From the NCBI RefSeq assembly GCF_027579695.1, contig NC_083582.1:31998464-32062463 (forward strand): a stretch of 64,000 nucleotides of DNA, written 5' to 3'. The DNA comes from Neoarius graeffei (lineage: Eukaryota > Chordata > Actinopteri > Siluriformes > Ariidae). The first letter of the stretch is position 1; the number at the start of each line of letters is the position of its first letter. Positions 1 to 26,750 of the stretch are shown here, in pieces. The notes below the pieces were generated by a model. It was not told where the DNA came from and made no database searches. It worked only from the letters and a program-made list of their open reading frames with translations. The translations under genes were made by a program, and so were the position numbers.

Positions 1-194
1 AAACAATGCAGTCGCGCAGTAACCACGCGCCGCTTATCAGATACAATCACAGATTCTATGGATAGAATAACCCTTCAAAAAAGTGCGACTTGTAGTCCGG
101 TGCGACGTATATATGTTTTTTTCGTCTTCATAATGCATTTTTTGGCTGATGCGACTTAAACTCCGGAGCAACGTATAGTCCGGAAAATACGGTA
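1..194. repeat. End of a dispersed fish repeat (GCGACTT/AGTCCGG type)
   Basis: The stretch repeats short motifs of the type GTGCGACTTGTAGTCCGG and TGCGACTTAAACTCCGGAG and ends in AAAATACGG. Such phrasing is typical of dispersed non-coding repeats in fish introns. No coding capacity is visible and only one end lies in the window. The superfamily cannot be assigned from this piece. Confidence 0.45.
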
Positions 195-1375
195 CTTAAA
201 GTTCATTTTATTAAGTATGCTTCAGTATAAGTATAGCAAGTATACTACAGACCATGTACTTTTAGTGTACTAGAAAGTATACAAATTTAATACTTTTTCG
301 GACTAAATTGGAACATTTCAAGTTTATAAAAGTATACTTTTAAAGTTCATTTTAAGTTTGCAAAAGTACACTTTAAAGTATACAACAAGTACACTCATCT
401 ATATACTATCAATGTACTTGGTATATCCCTCTCGTATGCTTAAAGTATACCACAAGTATACTTATCGATATACTGCCATTGTACTAGTTATATACTTCTT
501 TTTTGGGGGCTTTTTTCACCTTTATTGGATAGGATAGTGTAGAGACAGGAAATGAGCTGGAGAGAAACGGGGGGGGGGGGATCGGGAAGTGACCTCGGGT
601 TGGACTCGAACCCAGGTCCCCAGATTTATGGCACGGCACCCCTTAGTTAGATACTTCGAACGTATAATGTTGGTTATTTCACTAGTGTACTTGTTATACT
701 TTTAAGTTTGCTTGGCATATTACTTGTCGCTTACTGTTTATATACTGGAAATATACTCCTTAAAGTATTCTTAAAGTTTACTCATACTGTATGTACACAA
801 GAGTGTGATGCATTTACAAAATCACAAGACAGAATGTTGAAAACAAGTTTGATATATATTTTCAAACATTTCAAAAACAAAGACCTATGAAATCAAGTCC
901 TTCCTTACTGGAGAACTTGATCAATAAAGTCAAGTCAAAAGTTTTTTCTGTTTTTGTGTATGATTTTAAGGTACATAAAGATAATGCAATTGAGCACACA
1001 TACTATATACTGTAAAGTTTTAAACTCCAGCATTATATTATATTAATATATAAATTAAATGTTAAGCATGAGTCAATGACTTGACCTTATTATGCACTTG
1101 GAGCAAGATATACTAAGTATTTGTACTTTGTGGCAGAAAAACGTAAAAAGTATACTAAAGTATAAGTTTTAGTATTAAAGTATAAGTCTTAGTATTAATG
1201 TACTTAGTCTTAGACTTTTGTTTATACTTTTCAGTATAAGCCAAGTAGACTTCACTATACTATTCTTAAGTATATAAAATATAGTTTATAAAAAGTCAAC
1301 TTCAAGTATACTTCCTCAGTTTTAGTAAAAAATTAAGTATACTCATAGTACACTTGAATAAACTTCTTTTTGCTA
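195..1375. repeat. AT-rich repeat built on the self-complementary AGTATACTT motif
   Basis: The motif AAGTATACTT and close variants occur dozens of times on both strands, so the region is rich in short inverted repeats. It reads as one non-autonomous DNA repeat split by a SINE at 499-650. No convincing protein is encoded; the short frame starting at 708 is low-complexity AT sequence. The region lies in an intron of the RhoGAP gene. Confidence 0.5.
499..650 (-). mobile_element. tRNA-derived SINE, minus strand
   Basis: Read on the minus strand, the element has a tRNA-like head with a B-box match (GGTTCGAGTCC, seen on the + strand as GGACTCGAACC). A body with CATTTCCTGTCTCTACACT follows, and the 3' end is CAATAAAGGTGAAAAAAGCC. 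It is flanked by the exact 7-bp repeat ATACTTC at 92 bases into the 400s (492-498) and at 651-657, a target-site duplication. A second copy with a clearer A box lies at 50795-50955. Confidence 0.75.
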
Positions 1376-1468
1376 AGGGCTGCTATGAATCAATGCCACT
1401 GATTTGCATTTTTTTTTTTTTTTAACCAACAGCCTACTTTTTAAACCAGTGAATTTCTGTTTCCACAG

Positions 1469-17243
<15,775 letters not shown>

Positions 17244-17448
17244 ACACCTAAAAAGGATGCACCAGTGGTAGTTCAAAGAATCAGAGATATCAGATTATTT
17301 GAGAGAATGAGAAATATTTGAACAATAAAGATCAGCTCTCATTTATAAAATTTCTTGCTATGAGCCATGTAAGTATTTTGGGCATAGTATTTCTTTACAC
17401 TTTTTAATACTCTTTTTCATGCTAACTGGAACTGCCCATATATTTAAC
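17244..17448 (+). other. Proximal 3' UTR of the RhoGAP gene
   Basis: Sequence following the stop codon is unique in the window. AATAAA at 17324-17329 is a candidate polyadenylation signal. The mRNA end cannot be fixed from sequence alone. Confidence 0.6.
17324..17329 (+). promoter_or_regulatory. Candidate polyadenylation signal
   Basis: AATAAA lies 81 bases after the RhoGAP stop codon. Further AATAAA copies at 19367-19372 and 19512-19517 could serve a longer 3' UTR. Confidence 0.55.
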
Positions 17449-18690
17449 AGTTATTCCCCGAAATTGAGTCGTACGTACATGAGCTGATAGCCGACGAGGC
17501 GTGTAGTAGAGGTCTGCGCGGGACAGAATTTTCAGTCCCACTCCCGCCTGCTCCCGCATTGTGCAGTCCTGCTCCCACAAAGAATTATGATTTTCAGTCC
17601 CGCTCCTGCCCGCGCCTGCCATATTTTGTCCCGCTCCCGCCCGCAAATCCTGCATGATGCAGACGTTCGCGTTATTTCTCACGAAAGTTCTTGTCATCGG
17701 CTTGGGGAATTAAACATGCTGAGCTTAGCTGAGCTCTCCACTGACCGATCCTTCACCTAGCACACGTAGCGAGGGTGCGCGTTGCCAGGCGGCATGCGCA
17801 GCTGAAGCTTTACAGAGATACCCATTGTGAGCTTCACTAGAGGAGCTCTGCTCTTCTACCATGATCGGAGATCTCAAACACGGAAGAGCGGAAAGGAATC
17901 GGAAACGTACGCAAGATTAGACCACATCCGCAAATTTAGGCATCTTAAAATGTTTTTATTTATGCCAAATAAAATATCCAGCACAAATTATATATGATAG
18001 ACATAAATTAATAATTTATAAATTTTATTTTAAACACGTTTTTAGTGAGCGGGACTGCAGCTTATCACTTCTCCCGCCCGCTCCCGCATTGTGCACTCCC
18101 CCTCCCGCCCGCGCCCGCAATGAGCTTTCAAAATTTGTCCCGCGCCGCACTGCTTTGTGTCGGGTCCCACGGGACTCCCGCGGGAGTGCAGGGCTCTAGC
18201 GTGTAGCACCGAGTAGGCTGTAAGTCAAGTATGACGAGATTGAATGGAATAACTGTTTTATTCTATCCACATTCAGCGGATTTTGAGAAACAGAGCTTTT
18301 AAATTTTTGCAAATTCGATCAATAAAAACTTTATACAAAACGTCCGACAAAATCATTTCCGCTTAGAATGTAAACAAACCAGCAAAATGACAGTAGCAAT
18401 TTGTGAAAAATGCTATAATAATAATTCTTGAAAAATAAAAAAAGAGACGTTCCAACCATCAAATACTTTTATTCCATATTTTGTAGGTGTTTTGTGGGGG
18501 TTTTTTTGTATTTTTTGGGGATTTGTTTTCAAGTAGAGTTTTTAGTTCGTCCTCGGTTGGTTCAGCAACATGCGCTGCCATTTTGTTTTACTCTACTCAC
18601 AGTATATGAGCTGATAGCCTAGTAGTAGAGTAGCCAATCAGAGCACGTGATTACTCATATCCAGTGAATGTGGATCGAATAGTCATAATG
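17449..18690. mobile_element. DNA repeat with GGATATGAG / TTATTCCCC ends, split by a hAT
   Basis: The left piece (17449-17506) and right piece (18199-18690) share the phrases ATGAGCTGATAGCC and GTAGTAGAG near their ends. The right end has GTGATTACTCATATCCAGTG and CACATTCAGCGGATTT motifs common in teleost repeats. No transposase is seen. Confidence 0.5.
17507..18198. mobile_element. Non-autonomous hAT element, TAGAG ends
   Basis: Termini TAGAGGTCTGCGCGGGAC and GTGCAGGGCTCTA are flanked by the exact 8-bp duplication GCGTGTAG at 17499-17506 and 18199-18206. The ends are rich in CCCGCTCCCGCC. No coding region. Confidence 0.87.
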
Positions 18691-19831
18691 ATTTGAATGA
18701 TATACTGTACATTGGCCCTGAAATGTTGGTGGGAAAAAACTGCAGTTTGGTTTAAGTAAATATACCTCTCACAACACAATGTGAAATATTAGAAAATGTG
18801 TAAACCGTAAGAGGGCAATAGAGAATTAATTTTAACAGTCAATTAAAAATATTTTATTACTGATATTCAGGCAGCTGTTTTCAGATATAATCAATCTTGT
18901 GAGTACTGCATAGGCATAGTCTCATGTAAATCTGGTAATGACCACTTACCTCAGCGCATGGAAATATTTTCCTCATAAGTAGCTTGTGTTGTGGATATAA
19001 CACTGTTTGAGTGTTATACTTAGCCTTAATATGGAAAACTACTTTCTGAAGAGCTGGATGTCTTGAACCTGATAACTGTAATCCTACAAGTGGTTTAAGA
19101 TATTATATTAAAATTAAAAGCAGTCTTTAGAGACTTGAGTACAGGTAGTCAGAATTTTAGCATTTTAGTTGAGGATCGTTTCTGTTAGTTTATGTTGTCC
19201 TTTAATACTGCCATCTATACTCATCTAAGATATATTACCTTAAATGGAGGACAGTAGATTACTTGTACAGCCTTTAGAGTTATGAAGTTCGATATTTATT
19301 AGTACGAAAGTAAAACTTCAGTCTGTAAAATGTTTTTGCACATAGACAAAGTTTAATCCTGAATGCAATAAAGATGCAACATAGTTGTAAAGGTTTGTAA
19401 AGCATTAATATTTTATAAAAACAAAAAATAAATGAGGCATATGTTTATGCGTTTTGATGGTGTACATAGAAAAGGCATATTTATGCTACACGTTGCTTAT
19501 AAAGAATTTTTAATAAAGTAACTCTTTTACAAGTCATGTTATATTGTTGATTTTTATTGGCAGTTATTCAGAATCCGAGTGTATTAAATGACACCAAGTG
19601 GTCTGATCCTTAGAGGCCCCTTTCCTGCACAGTACTGTAGATAGTGTTTTTTGTTCCCAGGAATCACACAGTACTAATTCCCAAATTTGTGGGGTGTTGG
19701 CTAGTAATAGATCTCCATTCAGAATTATCTATCCAGGCATTCATTTTGCATAGCAAAAGGTATAAATCGATTCTTATGCATAAGATTTTAATTGGGATTC
19801 ATCACGTGTCATGAATGCAAGTATATTAATA
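18691..19831 (+). other. Mostly unique DNA, possible distal 3' UTR of the RhoGAP gene
   Basis: AT-rich, apparently single-copy sequence with AATAAA at 19367-19372 and 19512-19517 and no coding exon. If the transcript runs through the repeat at 17449-18690, this would be distal 3' UTR. That is an inference from the polyadenylation signals only. Confidence 0.35.
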
Positions 19832-20440
19832 ATAATAAGTTCAATTTATATCGCGCCTTTCTCAAAAGCCAAAGTCACTTTACAATTACAGGGGGGGGAA
19901 AAAAAGTCCACCAAATAAAGGTCAGGATGTCATTCCAATGGTGGAGCAGCCACAGTCCCACCAAAAGGCGCACGAAAACAAGTCCCACACCGCCAGCACA
20001 GCCACCGTGCCACCGCTGGGCAACATCACTCGGAACACCACGCCATGGATCCATAAAGCGAGCACAGACGCACCGCCACGCAGAGCGCTGGTATGTCCCA
20101 AACCGCCTGCACAGCCGCTGCGATGCCACCGAGCAACATCGCTCGGAATATCACGCCAAGCACTAAAGCACTGCTGCACAGAGCGCTGGACAACCACGAT
20201 GTTAAAATGAGCAACGAGCTCACTGCAGTCCAGAGCTAGGAGCACAGGCATCACCCACAGTGAACCAAGGCCTGGAGGGAACCGACACCCAAAACTGGGT
20301 CTGGAGCTACACCACAACCGGTGGACAGAGACACTCAAACAAAAACAAACATCAAACTACACAAAAAATAAAATAAAACAAAAATCTCCGGTGAGAAGTG
20401 GCAGCTAGAATGCGCACAGCGTACTCTTAACCGGAAACGT
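19832..20440. repeat. Retroposon-like repeat with a duplicated unit of about 105 bp
   Basis: The left side reads TTCAATTTATATCGCGCCTT, related to 54040-54145 (TTTATATAGCGCCTTTCAAA). The GC-rich interior contains two diverged tandem units of about 105 bp (roughly 19980-20090 and 20091-20190), both ending GCAGAGCGCTGG or GCACAGAGCGCTGG. The reading frames on both strands come from this duplication and have no recognisable domain. Confidence 0.55.
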
Positions 20441-20534
20441 ATTGAAACGTCAAACAAAACAATAGTTTCTAGCTGCTGTGCATGTAAATATAAATATGAT
20501 TGTGTCTACAATTAATAATAACAGAGGGAAACCG

Positions 20535-20935
20535 TCAGGGCCTTCTAGGCCTTCAGAGAAGGCCCAAACATATCAGCATTTCAAATGTTGTATTTAATTT
20601 CTTTCATTCTCTAAGTGCTTTGATAATTGCATTATAATTATTTTCTTCTAATTCAGCCTAATTTTCTATCAAATTTGCTTCAGAAATGAAAGGGTTACTG
20701 TACTGAAAACATTAAAATCAAGTTATCCAATGAGATTTTTTTTGTTTGTTGTCTCTAGGCTGAGAAGAGTTTAGAGCTGGCTCACTCATTGGTTAGGACT
20801 TCATTGCCGGGACAGAAGGCCATGGCAGTGTATGTTTATGTTGGAAGTGTCAGATGAATTAACCAATCAGAATTTGATTTATAGTGGGAGGGTTCAAAAA
20901 TTTATCGCCATAGGCCTTCTTGAAGGCCAACACGA
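20535..20935. repeat. Putative hAT-like MITE with AGGCCTTC ends
   Basis: The left end CAGGGCCTTCTAGGCCTTC and the right end AGGCCTTCTTGAAGGCC are both palindromic around AAGGCC. No coding region; the target duplication is not clear. Confidence 0.45.
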
Positions 20936-21418
20936 GCTTAACCGTGACTCAGCACCGTCAGCACAGCAGTGAAGTCACCTTCCAGCTGGTGTAGCGTTCA
21001 TCAGTAGTGTTAGCAAATGCTAATAAAGCAGTCAAACTAGTGCTATTGAGAGCAAGTAGCACAGGCTAACGACTGAGAAACTAAGATTTCTGTCTCCAGA
21101 CTCTTCTTCCACACTGCACGCTCGCTACAATATTTTTCACTCAGACTTAAGTATTCATTTCCCTCTGTAATTTACTTAGTTACTTTTGAAATCAACATTG
21201 ACAACTACACACAACTGAGTAGCCTGCCACTAATCCCTTGCAAAATCCTTTGCCCTGTTGCTTTTTTTGGTGTGTCTGGCTAAGTTTTAGCTCAGCTCAA
21301 GTCCCAGCTCTAATAGTAATGGTTCGCCACTGAATAATACAGTATGCAAATCTCTTTAAATGGTATTATTTTTACAAATCAGTGGTTCAATTGCTGAATG
21401 GAGTCTTTTATAATTTAA

Positions 21419-21667
21419 TTATTTTAATAAATGGTACTTTATACTTATGTCAATCGCCCCACTGACATTTGGATAATCAGCTTTTGTGTGGAGGTCTTGT
21501 TCACAGATGACCATATAGAAATATTGTACAAGATAAATTATGGCAAACAACGCTGCAGGCACAATACCTACATATCCCCAATTTCTTTCTGAAGTGTGTC
21601 CTTTATCCAAAAAAGCTATCTCCACTCCTGGAAAAAGCTGGTAAATGGTCTCCTTCACCCATTGCAA
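21419..21667 (-). other. Unassigned 82-codon open frame
   Basis: An open minus-strand frame starts inside the edge of the adjacent LINE and runs 82 codons. It includes a hydrophobic stretch (IVPAALFAIIYLVQYFYMVI) that could be one membrane segment. No family was recognised and no splice sites support it. It could be a relic of a retrotransposed or host exon, or chance. Confidence 0.2.
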
Positions 21668-22502
21668 AGAACCTAGGGGTTGTGTTTAATGACAAACTCC
21701 TCCTCAGTGAACATCGCTGCAGTGACCCGAATGTGTAGATTCCTCCTCTACAACATCCAATGGATCTGCCCTTTTCTTACCACCTACTCTACTCAGCTCC
21801 TGGTCTAAGCACTGATCCTCTCCCACTTGGAGTGCTGCAGCTCTCTCCTTGCTGGCTTTTCAGCTTTTGCTATCAGACCCCTGCAGGTCATCCAGAATGC
21901 TGCAGCTCACCTGGTCTACAACCTCCCTTGTTCTTCCCATGTCACTCCTCTGCTTGCAGCTCGCATCAAATTTAAGACATTGGTGCTAGCTTACCAGGTG
22001 ATCAAGGGGGCAGCATACCTCCAGAGTGTGATCCGCACCTACACACCAACTAGATCCCTATGCTCTGCAACTACTAGTCGCCTGCCCCCTCCTCCTCTCC
22101 ACTCCTGCCCAGCCTGCTTAAGACTGCTGTCTGTCCTGGTTCCCCATTGGTAGAATGACCTTCCCATTGAGGTCAGAACTACTGACTCCCTGACCACCTT
22201 CAAGCGCAGACTGAAGACTCACCTCTTCAGGCTGCATGTCTCTGTACAGGCTGTGTACTGTCTAGCCTGGGGTTAGCTGTTTGAGTTCTCTATTTAGTTG
22301 TACTTTATATGGTTGGTTTGTTTCCTTGACTGTTTGAGTACTGATATGGCAACAGCATATTACACTAGGTATTGCAGTCACTTGTTCAGTTGGCACTAGA
22401 ACTTTCTTGTCTCGAATTTCAGTGCTTCATCTAACTGACTTTTGCACTCATTGTACGTTGCTCTGGATAAGAGCATCTGCTAAATGCCACGTAATGTAAT
22501 GT
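21653..22502 (+). mobile_element. L2-type LINE, 3' fragment
   Basis: The translation shows NLGVVFNDKLLLSEH, then RPLQVIQNAAAHLVYNLP, HVTPLLAARIKFKTLVLAYQ and TTFKRRLKTHLFRL, the C-terminal end of an L2/Maui reverse transcriptase. Frames are broken by stops. The 3' end has CTCTGGATAAGAGCATCTGC followed by a GTAATGTAATGTAA tail, the usual L2 ending. Confidence 0.85.
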
Positions 22503-22623
22503 AAATGAATAACTTATTTGCCACCTAAACCTTTCTTGATTTAATATTCAAAATATAGAAAGTTTAAAAAATTAGAACAGCTGCATCACTTGAACTGCTG
22601 ACTGCTTTAATGCCTGTCCAGTG

Positions 22624-22913
22624 AAGCCTAGGTCACAACCGAACGTACGATTTTTTTGGCCATGCGATTTTTGGTGTTTCCCAAATCGCTGCGTTTTTTT
22701 TTCATGGAGAAAGATGCACGTTGGCCGTAAGTTTGTCTTGCAACCTGAAAAAAACGTAAGTGCCCGTAGAGTTTGTTTGACATGACAAAGAACCTCTGCG
22801 GCCAGTCTACGGATAGAAAATCAGCACGTCACACGTGCGCCCTCTGTGCGTTTCTTGCGGTTTTTGCACGTAAACCGGCCGTAGGAGCACGTACGGCCGG
22901 TTGTGACCGAGGC
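22624..22913. mobile_element. MITE with AAGCCTAGGTCACAACCG ends
   Basis: The right end CGGTTGTGACCGAGGCTT is the inverted copy of the left with one mismatch. The element is about 290 bp and non-coding. Superfamily unassigned. Confidence 0.75.
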
Positions 22914-23422
22914 TTGACTTGAAAGTCTTACAGTGGCCAGCCAGTATGAAATACAGCCAAAGGCTGTGAAATATGCAGCCACAATACTAGCTTGTATGCT
23001 TTTTTTATTCTGTCGTCTCATGGAGCAGTAAGAAGGCCTTCACATGTAGACATTATAGGTGCGACAAGGACCACAAAGAACAGAGTAGTAGTTGTAAAGA
23101 GGAGGTGAAATGATGACAAGGGTGTGATTTAAACCCAAAGTCAAGGTATTAGCTATCAAATTAGCCTTAAACTTGATCATGCTCTTGTGAATCCTGTGTT
23201 TCAAGGATTCAACAAAGTTCATGAAAGGAAGTTTTTCTGAATAATTTGAGGAAATTCTGTGTAAATTAGAATTGGTTTTCATGTTAATTGTAAGGATGTC
23301 TTGAGGTATGCAGTTTGCTCTAATAGCCTTTGTTGGGATTTTTAGATCAAACTAAAAGGGGAAATTAAATAGGAACAGAATTATTACATAAACAAAATGA
23401 GAACTATTCTGTCCAGTGAAAT
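22914..23422. other. Unassigned non-coding DNA
   Basis: About 500 bp between a MITE and a gypsy element with no exon, RNA gene or repeat family recognised. Confidence 0.4.
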
Positions 23423-23427
23423 CAGTT

Positions 23428-23712
23428 TGTAACAGCTCTCTAACTTGTGGGAAAAGGAGGAACTGGAAGCAGGCTTCAGAACAGGTGTTCTTTTTATTTT
23501 TCGCTTTTCAGTGACAACTAACATACAAACACACACGTGGGGTGATGCAGCTCTCTCTCTCTCATTCCTGGCAGTCTGAAAGACACACAGGGACACAGGT
23601 TAATAGACAGCCAGTAATTTGACACAGGTGCACTTCATCACATGTTACCTGCTGGTTCAACCTGCCTCCTTGCCATTCACAGCCAATGCTCGAGCACGCC
23701 CTCGCTGCCACA
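23428..23712 (-). repeat. 3' LTR of gypsy element 1
   Basis: TGTAACAGCTCTC to GCTGCCACA on the + strand, so TG...CA on both strands. It aligns along its length with 30486-30775. Confidence 0.88.
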
Positions 23713-23851
23713 TACCCCTGCCGCCCAACTCAGGCCGAGGAGCCGTCGGGCCTGCAGCTGACACACACACACAAAAAAAAAAAAAGCAGGAGAGGTAATC
23801 CACCACCACCATCTGTGCCCCCAGCCTGTGGACCACCTTGAATTTAAAGGG

Positions 23852-24020
23852 CTAGAAGGCCAGATACCAATGAGTGATCCGCACATTGGCATCCTTCATG
23901 TTGTGGAGCCACTGGAGTGGGGCATGATCGGAACGGAGGGTGAATGGGCATCCTAGCATGTAGTACCAAAGAGTGAGGACCGCCCACTTGATGGCCAGAC
24001 ACTCCTTTTCTATCGTGCTG
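23852..24020 (-). pseudogene. RNase H end of gypsy element 1
   Basis: The sequence encodes STIEKECLAIKWAVLTLWYY and HAPLQWLHNMKDAN, the end of the gypsy RNase H domain. It continues the pol fragment at 26751-27158 on the other side of the Tc1 insertion; the ORF running from 24160 starts inside Tc1 sequence. Confidence 0.85.
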
Positions 24021-24414
24021 TACAACCCCAATTCCAAAAAAGTTGGGACAAAGTACAAATTGTAAATAAAAACAGAATGCAATAATTTACAAATCTCAAA
24101 AACTGATATTGTATTCACAATAGAACATAGACAACATATCAAATTTCGAAAGTGAGACATTTTGAAATTTCAAGCCAAATATTGGCTCATTTGAAATTTC
24201 ATGGCAGCAACACATCTCAAAAAAGTTGGGACAGGGGCAATAAAAGGCTGGAAAAATTAAAGGTACAAAAAAGGAACAGCTGGAGGACCAAATTGCAACT
24301 CATTAGGTCAATTGGCAATAGGTCATTAACATGACTGGGTATAAAAAGAGCATCTTGGAGTGGCAGCGGTTCTCAGAAGGAAAGATGGGAAGAGGATCAC
24401 CAATCCCCCTAATT

Positions 24415-25523
24415 TGTCTGTGAAGATTCTCAGTCATCCAGGTCATGGTAAACTGTGGGTGGTAAAAGAGAGCAACTGGACTTGCTTGAAGATTCTTGAA
24501 GACGTTTCACCTCTCATCCGAAAGGCTTCTTCAGTTCTGTCTGACTGGTAGGGAGCATCAGGTATTTATCCTCTCATGGATGAAAAGCTCATCTAAGGTG
24601 TCATTGAGTCATCCTGTTGGTGTGGGTCACTGGGGGCTGGTTGTGAAGGGCCTCGAGAGTCGCTAATGTGATGTACACATTAGACAAGACAGAAGCCTGA
24701 GCATCGAGGTCTACCAGAAACCCACACACACAGACCAGTACCTACTCTTTGACTCTCACCACCCACTGGAACACAAATTGGGGGTCATTAGGACCTTGCA
24801 ACACAGGGCTCAGAATATCCCTACAACGATAGAGGGAAAAGAGAAGGAGCAGAATCACATCAAGAAAGCACTTCAGAACTGCGGGCATCCCAACTGGTCT
24901 TTCCTCAAGAGCAGAAAAAGGAACAGAACGGACAGGGAGGATAACAGGAACAAACGCAAGAACATTGTCATTCCCTACATTTCTGGTCTATCTGAGAAAC
25001 TCAGGAGGATCTTCTACAAACACAACATTCCAGTACATTTCAGACCCAGTAACACTCTGAAGCAGAAACTGGTCCACCCTAAGGGCAGAATACCCAGACA
25101 CAAACAAGACAACGTAGTGTATGCCATTCAGTGCAGTGAGGAATGCACGGACTCGTATATTGGGGAGACAAAACAACCGCTTCACAGGCGCATGGCTCAA
25201 CACAGGAGAGCCAGTTCCTCAGGCCAGGACTCTGCTGTCTACCTTCATCTTAACAACAGAGGACACTCATTTCAGGATTGTAACGTACGCATTTTAGCCA
25301 GAGAGGATCGTTGGTATGAGCAAGGAGTTAAAAAAGCCATTTTTGTCAACCTGGAACGGCCATCACTGAACAGAGGTGGGGGTCTAAGACATCATTTATC
25401 AGCCACCTACAATGCAGTCCTTGGCACACTTCCCAGACAACTGAACGCACACCAAAACCCAGCTGTTTTCAGTGACTCACAGGAGGACACCCACAATCCC
25501 CACAATCCACCTAAAACCACCCA
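24415..25523 (+). mobile_element. Penelope-like retroelement (Neptune type), internally deleted
   Basis: CAATCCCCCTAATT occurs at 24401-24414 and 25524-25537, a perfect 14-bp target duplication that defines the insertion. The 5' part (24415-24680) is terminal-repeat-like and contains a stable hairpin on its minus strand (24497-24533). The 3' part encodes the end of the RT and a GIY-YIG endonuclease. Most of the RT is deleted. Confidence 0.87.
24695..25523 (+). pseudogene. Penelope-like RT C-terminus plus GIY-YIG endonuclease
   Basis: The open frame starts in RT sequence (LSIEVYQKPTHTDQYLLF) and passes RRIFYKHNIPVHFRPSNTLK and a Cys-containing linker. The endonuclease follows: NVVYAIQCSEECTDSYIGET, then KQPLHRRMAQHRR, HLNNRGHSF and the catalytic-glutamate region VNLERPSLNRGGGLRHHLS. 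Penelope elements use this nuclease to cut target DNA. No stop codon of its own is seen; the frame reads through the target duplication into Tc1 sequence and ends at 25587. The frame is intact but the element lacks most of its RT. Confidence 0.88.
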
Positions 25524-26750
25524 CAATCCCCCTAATTCTGCGCCGACAAATAGTGGAGCAATATCAGAAAAGAGTTTGACAGTGTAAAATTGCAAAGAGT
25601 TTGAACATATCATCATCATCTATAGTGCATAATATCAAAAGATTCAGAGAATCTGGAAGAATCTCTGTGCGTAAGGGTCAAGGCTGGAAAACCACACTGG
25701 GTGCCCGTGATCTTCGGGCCCTTAGACGACACTGCATCACATACAGGCATGCTTCTGTATTGGAAATCACAAAATGGGCTCAGGAATATTTCCAAAGAAC
25801 ATTATCTGTGAACACAATTCACCGTGCCATCCGCCGTTGCCAGCTAAAACTCGATAGTTCAAAGAAGAAGCTGTATCTAAACATGATCCCGAAGCGCAGA
25901 CGTCTTCTCTGGGCCAAGGCTCATTTAAAATGGACTGTGGCAAAGTGGAAAACTGTTCTGTGGTCAGACGAATCAAAATTTGAAGTTCTTTATAGAAATC
26001 AGGGACGCCGTGTCATTCGGACTAAAGAGGAGAAGGACGACCCAAGTTGTTATCAGCACTCAGTTCAGAAGCCTGCATCTCTGATGGTATGAGGTTGCAT
26101 TAGTGCGTGTGGCATGGGCAGCTTACACATCTGGAAAGACACCATCAATGCTGAAAGGTATATCCAGGTTCTAGAGCAACATATGCTCCCATCCAGATGA
26201 CGTCTCTTTCAGGGAAGACCTTGCATTTTCCAACATGACAATGCCAAACCACATACTGCATCAATTACAGCATCATGGCTGCGTAGAAGGAGGGTCCGGG
26301 TACTGAACTGGCCAGCCTGCAATTTAGATCTTTCACCCATAGAAAACATTTGGCGCATCATAAAACGTAAGATACGACAAAAAAGACCTAAGACAGTTTA
26401 GCAACTAGAATCCTACATTAGACAAGAATGGGTTAACATTCCTATCCCTAAACTTGAGCAACTTGTCTCCTCAGTCCCCAGACGTTTACAGACTGTTGTA
26501 AAGAGAAAAGGGGATGTCTCACAGTGGTAAACATGGCCTTGTCCCAACTTTTTTGAGATGTGTTGTTGTCATGAAATTTAAAATCACCTAATTTTTCTCT
26601 TTAAATGATACATTTTCTCAGTTTAAACATTTGATATGTCATCTGTTCTATTCTGAATAAAATATGGAATTTTGAAACTTCCACATCATTGCATTCCGTT
26701 TTTATTTACAATTTGTACTTTGTCCCAACTTTTTTGGAATCAGGGTTGTA

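Larger units (their letters stand above)
24385..26530 (+). pseudogene. Tc1-like transposase pseudogene split by a Penelope-like element
   Basis: MGRGSPIPLI starts at 24385 and breaks at 24414; the frame resumes at 25538 with RRQIVEQYQKR. It then runs through the HTH region (NISSSSIVHNIKRFRESGRI), WSDESKFEV, FQHDNAKPHTA and LSPIENIWRIIKRK to SVPRRLQT. Stops occur after QKRV, at the W of SLMVWG (26090-26092), and at two later sites near 26199 and 26400. The catalytic DDE positions are still visible. Confidence 0.87.
24021..26750 (+). mobile_element. Tc1-like transposon inside gypsy element 1
   Basis: The element is bounded by TA dinucleotides at 24021-24022 and 26749-26750 with inverted ends (CAACCCCAATTCCAAAAAAG and complement). 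The flanking gypsy sequence resumes exactly where it left off when compared with gypsy element 2 near 31370-31400. It carries a transposase pseudogene interrupted by a Penelope-like element. Confidence 0.92.

Noticed and set aside
19792..20338. Frames of 85-138 codons on both strands
   Set aside because: They arise from a GC-rich duplicated repeat unit; opposite-strand frames are equally open and no domain is seen.
24852..25523. GIY-YIG nuclease as a bacterial or intron-homing enzyme
   Set aside because: It is preceded by Penelope RT sequence and bounded by a 14-bp target duplication, so it is the endonuclease of a Penelope-like element.
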